DNA of 64,000 nucleotides from an uncultured Mediterraneibacter sp. (GTDB lineage: Bacteria; Bacillota; Clostridia; Lachnospirales; Lachnospiraceae): contig NZ_CAKRDI010000016.1 of the NCBI RefSeq assembly GCF_934309415.1, forward strand, positions 1 through 64,000, given 5' to 3'. A program made the translations under genes and the position numbers. Shown one piece after another: positions 7,761-16,382 of the stretch. Numbering within the stretch: position 1 is the stretch's first letter; each line of letters begins with the position of its first letter. The notes below the pieces were generated by a model. That model was not told the origin of the DNA. It made no database searches and saw nothing but the letters and a program-made list of their open reading frames with translations.

Positions 7761-9830
7761 CTATGCTTCATCTCGCACTACATGCAGCAAAACAATCTCC
7801 TGCGGTTTCAGTCTCATACTGATCCGAAGCGATTTCTCTGTCGCTGCCACTTTCTCCATCCGTCGTTCCGGCTGAGTAATCTCACGTAAATACTTTATAT
7901 CATCATTTGCAAGTATCTCTGCATACTGGAATTTTCCCCATTCATCCAGAATACTTCCTTTTTCCTGGCAGATCCGGTTTGATACGATTGTATACTGCCC
8001 CTCATCTACATTTTTTAATATCAGATCTGCCGTAATCTCTCCACTGTCTGCAAATATTTCCTTTATTTTGGTCGGAGAATCCACGGATTCATGCTCTATA
8101 AAATATCTGCTGTTATACCATTGATAGTAAAATCCAATGATGTGATACACAGACTTTCCTGCATCTTTTGTGACGATCAGATGCTCATTCTGTACGATCA
8201 GTTCTTCTCCCAGCTGATTCAAAAACTGCAATGCAAAATAAACCGGTTTTCGAATCGTATCTTTTGTCACCAGACCGCTTCCACCATTTGCAATCCGCTT
8301 CGTGTCAAAATAATTACTGACCCAGTCAGACCCCATCCAAAGGCATACCATGTCTGCCAGTGAAAGCATCTGCGTAATCTTTTTTGTTATGTAGGATGCC
8401 CGAAAGCAGGAATCATTCAGGAAATTACGATTGGAAATAGAATTGTTCCACTCTACCACATACAATGGTTTCTTTTCCATCTGCTCTTCTTCCATAATCC
8501 GATGAGCAGCCTCTAATTTCTCACATTCATAATTTTCTGACAAGGTACGGGAATACGTTATCTTCCCATCTTTCTGAATCGCATCATACGGGAACAGTAA
8601 TGCCGTAATAAAATCCGGCTCGCAGGCATGTTCTCTGCTGTATGCAAGATATGACTGCAGAAATTCTGGACTATTCGTAACATCTGAAGGTCCACCTACA
8701 CTGGCATTTGGAAGCAATTTTTTGATAATCTTATACGACAGCTCATAACATTCTTTATAATCGTACTTGCTGTCCATATAATACTGATTTTTTCCCAGAT
8801 GCACAATATCACTGGAGATTTCAAACTTCCACTGCTCTACTTCCTTTACCCCATAGCGTTTCATAATATGACGGATAAAATCTTCCAGCATTGCTCTCCA
8901 TACTTCTTTTGATTGGAACACAATACATTCTTCTTCAAAATACAACGTATTTCCCATAGAGGACAGCGCCGTATCCGGTCTTCTTCCAAGATCCATGAAT
9001 GGTTTCATATGATGAGAGACCATAAAATCCAACGCCAGATCAATCAGATCATAATTGTAATTTCCTGTCGTCTTCCCATCTGTGACCATCATCTTCTTGG
9101 AAAAGATATTCCAGATCCGAATATATGGGAACCCCAGCGTTTCCGTAAGATAGATCGTATGATACTGTAAATTGGCAAGTGTCAGATTATAAATAGAACC
9201 AATATTTACCGCCTGATTCCAGTTCTTCACTAATTTACTTTTTCTTCTTACATTTGCCTCTAATACATTCCCTTCATCCTGTGTATCTGGACTTTTATTT
9301 CTATTGTTGCGAGTTTCAGATGTCATCCCATCCGCTCTTTTATCATCTGTTTCTCTTTGGGATTTCTCCAGCTCTTCTTTTTTTCGCTCCCTGTATTCCA
9401 GCGGAGTGCACTGATAATACTGCCGGAACACACGATTCATTGCAGGAGCATTGGAAAATCCATTGTCTACTGCGATCTTGGTAACTGTTTTGGAAGATGT
9501 AAGTAGTTCTTGCGCCGCAAAATGAATTCGAACATGATTCAGAAATTCTGCAAACTTCATTCCTGTCTGCTTTTGGAAAAGTCTCGACAGCGTGGATGTT
9601 GCCACAAATAATTCTCCTGCCAGTTCTGACAGACTCATATGATTCTGATAATTTCCATTCACATAATTGATTATTTGATTCATACGGATATCATCTGAAT
9701 CAGTCTGTATTTCCCCCTGTGCTGTAATCCATACTGATACAGAACTCTGAATGATATACCTTCGTTCTGATTCGGTATATTTCTTTATTTTATTCTTCTG
9801 ATCATTTCCGATCTGAATCCAATTTTCCAT
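7761..9830 (-). CDS. AraC helix-turn-helix fused to GH39-like domain, cupin missing
   Basis: 689 residues. An AraC-type DNA-binding domain (about 48-155, SELAGELFVATSTLSRLF and CTPLEYRERK) is followed by a charged linker and a GH39-like beta-xylosidase barrel (about 205-560) with a C-terminal beta domain. Compared with the paralogues here, the N-terminal cupin of about 150 residues is absent. In the barrel the nucleophile region YVVEWNNSISNR is kept, but the acid/base NEP motif reads SSD (FEISSD), so hydrolysis is doubtful and a sugar-sensing role is more likely. GGAG stands before the ATG, which lies 12 bases after the STAS-like gene, suggesting one transcript. It probably controls the neighbouring deglycosidase-like genes. 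Confidence 0.8.
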   Translation of the reverse strand: MENWIQIGNDQKNKIKKYTESERRYIIQSSVSVWITAQGEIQTDSDDIRMNQIINYVNGNYQNHMSLSELAGELFVATSTLSRLFQKQTGMKFAEFLNHVRIHFAAQELLTSSKTVTKIAVDNGFSNAPAMNRVFRQYYQCTPLEYRERKKEELEKSQRETDDKRADGMTSETRNNRNKSPDTQDEGNVLEANVRRKSKLVKNWNQAVNIGSIYNLTLANLQYHTIYLTETLGFPYIRIWNIFSKKMMVTDGKTTGNYNYDLIDLALDFMVSHHMKPFMDLGRRPDTALSSMGNTLYFEEECIVFQSKEVWRAMLEDFIRHIMKRYGVKEVEQWKFEISSDIVHLGKNQYYMDSKYDYKECYELSYKIIKKLLPNASVGGPSDVTNSPEFLQSYLAYSREHACEPDFITALLFPYDAIQKDGKITYSRTLSENYECEKLEAAHRIMEEEQMEKKPLYVVEWNNSISNRNFLNDSCFRASYITKKITQMLSLADMVCLWMGSDWVSNYFDTKRIANGGSGLVTKDTIRKPVYFALQFLNQLGEELIVQNEHLIVTKDAGKSVYHIIGFYYQWYNSRYFIEHESVDSPTKIKEIFADSGEITADLILKNVDEGQYTIVSNRICQEKGSILDEWGKFQYAEILANDDIKYLREITQPERRMEKVAATEKSLRISMRLKPQEIVLLHVVRDEA

Positions 9831-9842
9831 AATTTACTCCAT

Positions 9843-10106
9843 TTACTGCTTTACATGTTGAATCATCCCCAGCACAGTCTCATTCGCATTCGTAACTTCC
9901 AGCTGAATCTCAGGGTATTTATTCTGAAACACTCTGAATATCTCATCTGCAAATCCCTGCCCCATAAAATCAATTCCACTGCAGTCAAATTCTGCCTGTT
10001 TGAACTGATCTAATCCGTATACAACTTTTCTTGCCTGCGATCTTGCGATTGGTTCTCCATAAGGGCAGACTTTCTTTAATAGTATTACTTTTTTAACTAC
10101 ACACAT
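9843..10106 (-). CDS. STAS-like DUF4325 protein
   Basis: A small protein of 87 residues with the DUF4325 fold signature: GEPIARSQARKVVYGLDQF, then FDCSGIDFMGQGFADEIFRVF, then VTNANETVLGMI. STAS-like domains usually bind partner proteins in regulatory switches; no substrate can be named. The second ATG (10106) is preferred because AGAGG then sits 6 bases upstream. It is immediately upstream of the cupin-less AraC-GH39 gene, so it may act as a partner or merely share its transcript. Longer family members carry an ATPase domain that is missing here. Confidence 0.7.
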   Translation of the reverse strand: MCVVKKVILLKKVCPYGEPIARSQARKVVYGLDQFKQAEFDCSGIDFMGQGFADEIFRVFQNKYPEIQLEVTNANETVLGMIQHVKQ

Positions 10107-10213
10107 GCTCATCCTCTTTCTTTATATTTATTTTGTTTTATATTTAAAGTTATCATATGTGTAACAAAAAAGCAAATTCATTCATATTATCACAAGAAAA
10201 AAGGTGGCACTAC

Positions 10214-10356
10214 GTTACTGTTCACTCCCATGTCAATCACTCTGCTGATTGACATGGAGGATGCACGTTTTGTTTTGAATGTATCTCGCCCATCGCCATA
10301 GGCGATTTTAAATAGCGAGATACATTACTGTTTACAGGTCACCTGTGAACAGTAAC
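10214..10356. repeat. Repeat family 1, complete 143-bp copy
   Basis: Bounded by perfect 12-base inverted ends, GTTACTGTTCAC (10214-10225) and GTGAACAGTAAC (10345-10356). Inside are three nested hairpins: TGTCAATC/GATTGACA, a double stem with GTATCTCGC/GCGAGATAC outside and ATCGCC/GGCGAT inside, and a terminal stem around ACAGGT/ACCTGT. The form fits a non-autonomous miniature element or a REP-like palindromic unit. Related copies lie at 42364-42487, 47191-47282, 52082-52116 and 43110-43142. Confidence 0.8.
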
Positions 10357-10431
10357 TGCACTACCATTAAATTTAATGATAATACACCCCCCTCCACACT
10401 TCAAGACATTATTTTTTAATTGTATTCAAAC

Positions 10432-11040
10432 CTAGACCTCAATAATCCTCCCCATCTCCGCAGAAGTTCGATGTGAAATAGAAATCACGGTCCTGTTTTC
10501 TGCCACTCGTTTCAGTGCATGCAGCACAGCTTTTTCTGTCTCTGCATCCAGATTGGCTGTAATTTCGTCAAGCAGAAGCATGGACGGTTCCGCCACTGCT
10601 GCCCTTGCGATCGACAAGAGCTGCCACTGCCCCTGTGAAAATAATTCTGAAGTACATAGAGTTTCAAATCCCTGTTCCAGCTCCTGTATTGCTTCACTTA
10701 GTCCTGTAAGCTTTGCAACTGCCTGTACCTGCTCTTCCGAAATCGAATCATCATATAATGTAATCTGGTCTCTTACCGTTCCGGAAAACATATGAAATAT
10801 ACGAAAATCTACATGATTCAGGACAACCTGTTCATCGTATCCGAATGTAACATTTCTGAATTCCACACATGGAGTTTCTTCTATAACATCATCTGTTTCT
10901 TCTGTCATAATCTGCTGTTTATTGCTTTCAGTTTCAGTTGTGTGAGTAACATTATTGGTATTCTTTGAAGCTCCGATTTTTACAATTATTATAATTACAA
11001 ATAGTACAATTACTAATATGGAAACTATCTTTTTCCTCAT
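10432..11040 (-). pseudogene. Chimeric remnant: membrane anchor joined to deleted ABC ATPase
   Basis: 202 residues. The first 24 form a basic start and one long hydrophobic helix (IVSILVIVLFVIIIIVKIG). A Thr/Glu-rich linker follows to about 55. From VEFRNVTFGYDEQVVLNHVDF (about 58-80) it reads as an ABC exporter ATPase, then jumps to IFHMFSGTVRDQITLYDD. The Walker A loop and Q-loop lead-in, about 45 residues, are therefore missing. The signature (FSQGQWQLLSIARA), Walker B (SMLLLDEITANLD) and H-loop (VISISHR) remain. Without Walker A it cannot hydrolyse ATP normally. It appears to be a fusion scar of two genes. Confidence 0.75.
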
Positions 11041-11067
11041 AACAAGGGTTCTCCTATTCTGCCAATA

Positions 11068-11640
11068 TTATAAAACATCATTCTCAATATCTCTGATTTT
11101 CTTAGCCGGAACACCGCCTATCACGCAGTTATCCGGCACATTTTTTGTTACCACTGCTCCGGCGGCAATGACCACGTTATTGCCAACTGTCACTCCCGGA
11201 AGAATAGTCACATTTCCGCCAATCCATACATCATTTCCAATCGTAACCGGTTTTCCTATTCCCAGATGCTCTCTACGTCCTTTGGGAGTGATTGGATGGT
11301 TTACAGTCGTAATCAGAGTATTGGGGCCGATCATCACATAGTCGCCAATATGCACCGGCATGATATCAAGAATTGTGACATTGTAATTTGCAAGGAACTG
11401 ATCCCCTACATGAATATTTTTGCCGCTGTCACACATGAATCCGGGACACAGACACACATCACTGCCTACCGAACCAAAATATTTTTTTATCAATACAGCC
11501 TGTTCATCCTCTGTCGCATCTGCATCCTGCATTCTGCGAAGTTCCCGGCAGAATTTGATTGCATTCAGTTTTCTGCCATTTACTCCGACATCCCAGAAAT
11601 CATAATAAAGTCCTGCGTCTAATTTTTCTTCTTCTGTCAT
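11068..11640 (-). CDS. Sugar O-acetyltransferase (maltose/galactoside acetyltransferase family)
   Basis: 190 residues of the left-handed parallel beta-helix (hexapeptide) family. It has the N-terminal Mac domain (EEEKLDAGLYYDFWD, about 3-55), the catalytic-histidine loop TTVNHPI (about 110) and the end motif VIGGVPAKKI. The enzyme transfers acetyl from acetyl-CoA to a sugar hydroxyl and usually works as a cytosolic trimer. It lies 33 bases downstream of the MATE gene on the same strand and is probably co-transcribed. The physiological sugar is not apparent. Confidence 0.9.
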   Translation of the reverse strand: MTEEEKLDAGLYYDFWDVGVNGRKLNAIKFCRELRRMQDADATEDEQAVLIKKYFGSVGSDVCLCPGFMCDSGKNIHVGDQFLANYNVTILDIMPVHIGDYVMIGPNTLITTVNHPITPKGRREHLGIGKPVTIGNDVWIGGNVTILPGVTVGNNVVIAAGAVVTKNVPDNCVIGGVPAKKIRDIENDVL

Positions 11641-11673
11641 AATAAGCCTCCTGATATTTTTAATACTTTTCTA

Positions 11674-13017
11674 TTATATTTTTGAAATTTGTTTGATTTT
11701 TTGCACAAATCCTGCTAATACAATCGGTACACATACAATCCATGTAAGCGGCTCTGTCAGGCAGATTCCCAAATATCCGATCATCTGCGAAAGCAGGAAA
11801 GCTCCGGCAAACTTTCCTATTAATTCTACTACGCTTGCAATTATAGGAAGTTTCTTGTTTCCCAATGCCTGAAGACTGTTTCTCATAATAAGGAGTATGT
11901 TCAGCACCGCATAAAACGGAACATTCCAATATAAATATTTCATAGATATTCCGATAACTGCTGCGTCTGTAGAGCCGGTAAGTGCATAAATCAGTTTCTG
12001 ACCGGCAATCAGTACAACCATCAGTACAAGAATACTCCAAGCAGTTCCAAGAAAAATACTGGCTGAAATACCTTGTTTTATACGCTCTTTTTTTCTGGCA
12101 CCATAATTCTGGCTGACAAAGGTCGCCGCAGATGTACATATCGTGCCAAGGGGAAGCATACACAGATCATGAAATTTTCTTGCCGCTGTATGTCCTGTAA
12201 TCGTTGCTGTGCCGAATGAATTAATACTTCCCTGCAATACAACTGTACCAATATTTGTCAGAACCAGCATCATAGCCATGGAAAATCCCGTAGTTAAAAG
12301 TTCAAATAATATCGTCCAGTCGATGGTAAATTTACGAATATTTATATGCAACAATGGACAGGATTTTGCTATATATAGCAACAGAAAAAATACAGAAAAT
12401 CCTTGTGCTATTACTGTTGCAAAGGCTGCACCCCTTACTCCCATATGAAGTGTTTTTATAAAGAAGATATCAAGTATCACATTTACGACAGATGCGATAA
12501 TCAGTGCATACAGTGGAATATAGCTGTTCCCAATTGCCCGAAGCATTGAGGACAGTAGATTGTATGCAAAAGTAACACAGCAAAACAGCATGATAACTGA
12601 AATATAGCTCTGAGATAAATCTAAAATGTCAGCTGGTGTATGCAACAAATGCAGTAATGGTTTTAAAAATAGTATTGAGGAAATTGTCAGAATAATGGTT
12701 GTTATAAAAGACAGAATAATTGAAAAACACACAGATTTCTGAAAATTGTCCTGTTTATTTCCACCAAAATATCTTGCAATTATTATGCAAAAACCATTTG
12801 ACATACCATTGATAAATCCGATTACCAGACTGTAAATAGATGATGTTGCTCCAACCGCTGCCAACGCACGATCACCTAAAATATGTCCGATCACAGCCAC
12901 ATCTACAACATTATAAAACTGTTGAAACAGGTTGCTGATAAAAATAGGAATTGTGAACACCAGAAGTACCCGTACTACATTCCCTTCTGTCATGTCCAGA
13001 GTCATTTTTTTGTTCAT
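11674..13017 (-). CDS. MATE family efflux transporter
   Basis: 447 residues with about twelve membrane helices in two related halves. The first half begins VLLVFTIPIFISNLFQQFYNVVDVAVIGHILGD, the standard MATE opening, with GAAFATVIAQGF midway. MATE proteins export cationic or drug-like compounds using a sodium or proton gradient. The gene faces the AraC gene at 13247 across an intergenic region holding repeat family 3. The acetyltransferase follows on the same strand. The substrate is unknown. Confidence 0.92.
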   Translation of the reverse strand: MNKKMTLDMTEGNVVRVLLVFTIPIFISNLFQQFYNVVDVAVIGHILGDRALAAVGATSSIYSLVIGFINGMSNGFCIIIARYFGGNKQDNFQKSVCFSIILSFITTIILTISSILFLKPLLHLLHTPADILDLSQSYISVIMLFCCVTFAYNLLSSMLRAIGNSYIPLYALIIASVVNVILDIFFIKTLHMGVRGAAFATVIAQGFSVFFLLLYIAKSCPLLHINIRKFTIDWTILFELLTTGFSMAMMLVLTNIGTVVLQGSINSFGTATITGHTAARKFHDLCMLPLGTICTSAATFVSQNYGARKKERIKQGISASIFLGTAWSILVLMVVLIAGQKLIYALTGSTDAAVIGISMKYLYWNVPFYAVLNILLIMRNSLQALGNKKLPIIASVVELIGKFAGAFLLSQMIGYLGICLTEPLTWIVCVPIVLAGFVQKIKQISKI

Positions 13018-13035
13018 ATCTGTTTTCCTCTAAAT

Positions 13036-13080
13036 GTAAAGCGGGTATTCGCAATCCGCTTGCACTACTTGCTCATGAAC
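13036..13080 (-). repeat. Repeat family 3 copy
   Basis: The reverse complement matches 43830-43872 at roughly 90 percent (about 39 of 43 aligned bases), sharing ATGAGCAAGTAG and AAGCGGATTGCGAATA. It contains the small hairpin AAGCGG/CCGCTT and sits just upstream of the MATE start. Confidence 0.65.
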
Positions 13081-13246
13081 GCAGTCGCCTTGCGACCTGC
13101 GTTCAAATGGTATCTTAATCTCAATTTACAATTTTATTTTAAAGAGAATTCGTCTGCCAGTCACTATCATTTCTTAATAATTGTGGTGGCATTTTCTAAT
13201 ATCACAATATATAATTAAGACAGATTATACCAAAGGAGGCCTGCTT

Positions 13247-14200
13247 ATGCGTAACAAATATATTGATCTCGCTATTAATAAACTTGGAATTGCTTTTGAT
13301 TCTCTTGACCTGACCTTTCATCAGATGAATACCGGTGTGCCCGGAGATGTCACCTCCTACTGGCCCGGTCCGAATGATGAGGATGTACTGATATGCGTTT
13401 TTAAGGGAAAACAAATACGGGAACCATTCCACAGACAGGATTTTTTCTTTATCAACTATGCATACAAAAACAGCTATCAAGCTTTATCCGAAAAATATAA
13501 TAATCTGATCACAATAAACGAGGATGAATGTTATATCGGACAGCCTTACAGCGGCTATGCTCTGCGTGCTGACAGTAACGAGGATGTGGTGATTATTGGT
13601 GTGCTCATCCGCAAGGATTCCTTTTTCCGGGAATACCTGCCAACGGTATATACGGATTCTGCTCTTTTCCGTTTCTTTGTCGAACCACAGACCAATAAAT
13701 TTTCGGACGAATATATCCATCTGCCTGTTACAAAAGATCATGCCATCCGCACGATCCTTGAGCTTATGGTAGTGGAATACGCTGACAGGCAGGAGGATAC
13801 CCAGCGCATATTGAAATCCATGCTCCAGACACTTTTGCTTGAAATTGCAAGAAGATACCGGATAGAAAAAAGCGGAACAGATACAAAGACTCTGGCAGAG
13901 CAGATTATAGACTATATGGGAGATCATTCGGATGTTGTCACATTAAAAGACATTGCAGCACATTTTTCCTATCATCCAAACTATATTTCCACACTTCTCC
14001 ACAAAGAAACCGGCAGGAAATTCACAGAAATCCTACTTGAGAAAAGAATGGAACGTGCAGTTCTTCTGATGAAAAATACATCCCTTTCACTTGAGGAAAT
14101 CTCCGTACTTCTTGGTTACAGTAACCACAGTAACTTTTATAAAGCATTCAGAGAATATTATGGAATGACTCCCAGAGAGTATCTGAAATCTATGTCATAA
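13247..14200 (+). CDS. AraC family transcriptional regulator
   Basis: 317 residues with an N-terminal cupin-like sensor (about 1-190) and a C-terminal double helix-turn-helix (about 215-317, TLKDIAAHFSYHPNYISTLLHKETG and LGYSNHSNFYKAFREYYGMTPREYL). The ATG at 13247 is preceded by AAAGGAGG with 7-base spacing, so the longer ATG at 13181 is rejected. It diverges from the MATE/acetyltransferase operon and most simply regulates it. The effector is unknown. Confidence 0.9.
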   Translation: MRNKYIDLAINKLGIAFDSLDLTFHQMNTGVPGDVTSYWPGPNDEDVLICVFKGKQIREPFHRQDFFFINYAYKNSYQALSEKYNNLITINEDECYIGQPYSGYALRADSNEDVVIIGVLIRKDSFFREYLPTVYTDSALFRFFVEPQTNKFSDEYIHLPVTKDHAIRTILELMVVEYADRQEDTQRILKSMLQTLLLEIARRYRIEKSGTDTKTLAEQIIDYMGDHSDVVTLKDIAAHFSYHPNYISTLLHKETGRKFTEILLEKRMERAVLLMKNTSLSLEEISVLLGYSNHSNFYKAFREYYGMTPREYLKSMS

Positions 14201-14413
14201 TGTTCTATCTTGAAAATATATATTAGAAATTGCCACTATATTTATCAACATATAATAGTGACCTCTCTGCCAAGATAATTATATAATTACTTCAGATTCA
14301 GAGAGATTCTGAAAAAACAATTAGATACTGCTGGTGTCGAACATGTATTGTTTGCTGCCTTTATCTGATGATGACTATCTTACAATTTTTGAAAACGCAT
14401 GGAGGTAAAATCA

Positions 14414-14905
14414 ATGAAAAAATTAGTATCGAATGCTGTACTTTGTGTCCAGCCACTCCCACAGACAATCGTTTCCTGCAGGGACAAAGACGGCAAAAAC
14501 AACGCCTTAGTAGTTGGCTTTGTTGCCAATGTAAGCCTTGATCCGGTTATGGTTATGGTCGGTATCACACCTGCAAGATATTCCCATCACATGGTAAAGG
14601 AATCCGGCTGTTTTGTAATCAATTTCCCGAAGAAGAGCTATAAGAAAGAATACGGTTATCTTGGTTCAGCTTCTGGAAGAGATGAAGATAAATTTGCAAA
14701 AGCCGATATTAAATGGGAAGATGCAACTTATGTAGATGCCCCTATCCTTACAGACTGCCCGGTAAGCATTGAATGCAGTGTTGTGGACAGTACAATGCCA
14801 GGTACACATGAATTGTTCATCGGAAAGGTTGAAGCTATTCATGTAGATGAAGAATATCTTGATGCTAATGGCAATATTCTTTGGGATAAAATGGATTTGA
14901 TGTAA
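14414..14905 (+). CDS. Flavin reductase-like FMN-binding protein
   Basis: 163 residues with the split-barrel flavin reductase fold: KNNALVVGFVANVSLDPVMVMVGI (about 29-52), then the FVINFPKKSYKKEYGYLGSASGRDEDKFAKADI segment typical of this flavoredoxin-like branch. Such proteins bind FMN and pass electrons or reduce flavin with NAD(P)H; the partner is not evident. GGAGG stands 8 bases before the ATG at 14414, which decides the start. Its own terminator follows, so it is probably a single-gene unit. Confidence 0.88.
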   Translation: MKKLVSNAVLCVQPLPQTIVSCRDKDGKNNALVVGFVANVSLDPVMVMVGITPARYSHHMVKESGCFVINFPKKSYKKEYGYLGSASGRDEDKFAKADIKWEDATYVDAPILTDCPVSIECSVVDSTMPGTHELFIGKVEAIHVDEEYLDANGNILWDKMDLM

Positions 14906-14924
14906 AACATATTATTTTCTTATA

Positions 14925-14966
14925 AAACGGACAGCGTCATCTTTAGCTGTCCGTTTCCATTTTTAT
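14925..14966 (+). terminator. Intrinsic terminator of the flavin reductase gene
   Basis: 11-bp perfect arms (AAACGGACAGC and complement, 14925-14956) with a T-rich tail, 20 bases past the stop. Confidence 0.85.
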
Positions 14967-15030
14967 ATCATTTGTTTTTCCAGTAAACAATAAATAAAAC
15001 TTTGTACAGCATACTATATTTTTCCATGCA

Positions 15031-15744
15031 ATGGGTGTGACAGGTGAAAGCAATTACAGAATTGCAAAATATCTGAAAAAGAACTATTTCTGCGTGATGC
15101 CCACTTCAACAGTCTATTGTTCCTCTCAGAAATATATCAGTAAGCAAGAGGAAATCCGACAGATTGAAGAGTATCTTCATAAAGAAGGCATAGAAAAAAT
15201 AGCACTTGTAGTTGCTTCATCAATCGGAGCTGATTTAGGATTAACGTTCCTCTCTCAAACAAAGTTCCCAATCGAACATGTTTTTTTTGATGGCGGACAG
15301 TTCGCACAGATTCCAAAATTAACAAGAAAAATAATGGTTCCGTTCTTATACCTGGCAATCAAAAGTCTTTACTGGACAAAAGGTGCGACCTTGGGGAAAA
15401 TTATGTGGTGCAGTGAAAATAGTATAAAACCATATTTTATTCAGGCAGGCAAAAATCTGCGTTATAAAAACCTGTATCTGCAAATGATGGACAGTCTGGA
15501 AGACAGAGATTTTCCTGAATTATCTAAAAAAATTCAGAAATCCATTTTCTTTGAGTTCGGAAGTATAGAAGAACATTATAAATATCAGGATGCAGTAAGA
15601 AATGCATATCCTTACAGCAATTTCCCGGTATTCGAAAATAATAACCATATGCAGATGCAGATCCTTAATCCTGAAGATTTTGCAGAAATGCTGGATTTGA
15701 TTATCTGTACAGGGGAAATAAAAAACTCTCCTGTATCCAACTAA
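15031..15744 (+). CDS. Alpha/beta hydrolase, start decayed
   Basis: 237 residues of the alpha/beta-hydrolase fold. The oxyanion region reads FHAMGVTGES if read a few codons before the ATG. The nucleophile elbow is VVASSIGADLGL (serine about 71, where GxSxG is usual) and the C-terminal histidine region is FENNNHMQMQILNPEDF. Codons upstream of 15031 are open only to 14998 and continue the family homology (TIFFHA), but contain no ATG/GTG/TTG and no Shine-Dalgarno. The gene may therefore have lost its normal start. The substrate is unknown. Confidence 0.6.
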   Translation: MGVTGESNYRIAKYLKKNYFCVMPTSTVYCSSQKYISKQEEIRQIEEYLHKEGIEKIALVVASSIGADLGLTFLSQTKFPIEHVFFDGGQFAQIPKLTRKIMVPFLYLAIKSLYWTKGATLGKIMWCSENSIKPYFIQAGKNLRYKNLYLQMMDSLEDRDFPELSKKIQKSIFFEFGSIEEHYKYQDAVRNAYPYSNFPVFENNNHMQMQILNPEDFAEMLDLIICTGEIKNSPVSN

Positions 15745-15789
15745 CGGGGGCTTCATTGCCTCCGTCAACTCATTAGAATAAATTACCTG

Positions 15790-16035
15790 TTACTGTTTTT
15801 TAGTAATCGTCGTTGCAATCTGTGCCACAGAAAGTGCAATAATTACAGCATATACTACATGCATATACATTCCTGTGGATTTCCATTCCATCAGAGCAAT
15901 CAAAATCCATAAAACTAACTGTACACTCAACATTGCAAGTCTTACTTTGTAATCACCCTTTTTCTTGTTCATCAAAAATAATAATACAATATAGCTCAAC
16001 AGAACAATGAGCAATAAAATAATTGAAGCATTCAT
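15790..16035 (-). CDS. Small membrane protein of three helices
   Basis: 81 residues, mostly hydrophobic: helix about 2-20 (ASIILLLIVLLSYIVLLFL), a basic loop NKKKGDYKVR, helix about 34-50, then helix about 57-75 and the tail TITKKQ. I do not recognise a named family. AAGGAGA stands before the ATG at 16035; the frame is open further upstream but that part is not this protein. It follows a remnant of an XRE-type regulator, matching a common pairing of a small regulator with a membrane protein. Confidence 0.65.
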   Translation of the reverse strand: MNASIILLLIVLLSYIVLLFLMNKKKGDYKVRLAMLSVQLVLWILIALMEWKSTGMYMHVVYAVIIALSVAQIATTITKKQ

Positions 16036-16066
16036 CACAGACTCTCCTTCTTCATTTGTAAATAGA

Positions 16067-16150
16067 TTATATCTGAAGCAAATCTTCCGGTTTACATCCC
16101 AGCACACGTCCTAATTTAACGACATCAATTGCTTTCGTATGATTTATGTT
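16067..16150 (-). pseudogene. XRE-type regulator, C-terminal remnant
   Basis: Reading the minus strand to the TAA at 16067-16069 gives NHTKAIDVVKLGRVLGCKPEDLLQI. This is the last two helices of a Cro/CI-type HTH regulator (compare the usual KLGKVLGCKPEDLLEI). In-frame stops cut it off just upstream, so only about 27 codons survive. Confidence 0.6.
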
Positions 16151-16304
16151 GCTCTATTATGTTTTCGGAGCCATGATATAATCTTACAGACATTTGCCAC
16201 CTCTTTGCATGATTTTTCAATTATTAGTAACACGTTTTGTACTAAATTTTCGGTGTATATATTATATCGCTATAGTAATAGTTTTTCAAGGCACAAAAAA
16301 TCAA

Positions 16305-16371
16305 AGCGTGTCCAAAACAACTCTGTGAAATCTATAACTTACATTTCACAGAAATCATTTTCAAACACGCT
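16305..16371 (-). terminator. Repeat family 2, complete palindromic copy acting as terminator
   Basis: Ends AGCGTGT (16305-16311) and ACACGCT (16365-16371) are inverted, with an inner perfect 10-bp stem TCTGTGAAAT/ATTTCACAGA. On the minus strand a run of six T follows, 12 bases past the GH35 stop. It is thus both a complete copy of repeat family 2 and a plausible terminator for that gene. Confidence 0.65.
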
Positions 16372-16382
16372 CTGTCATTATT

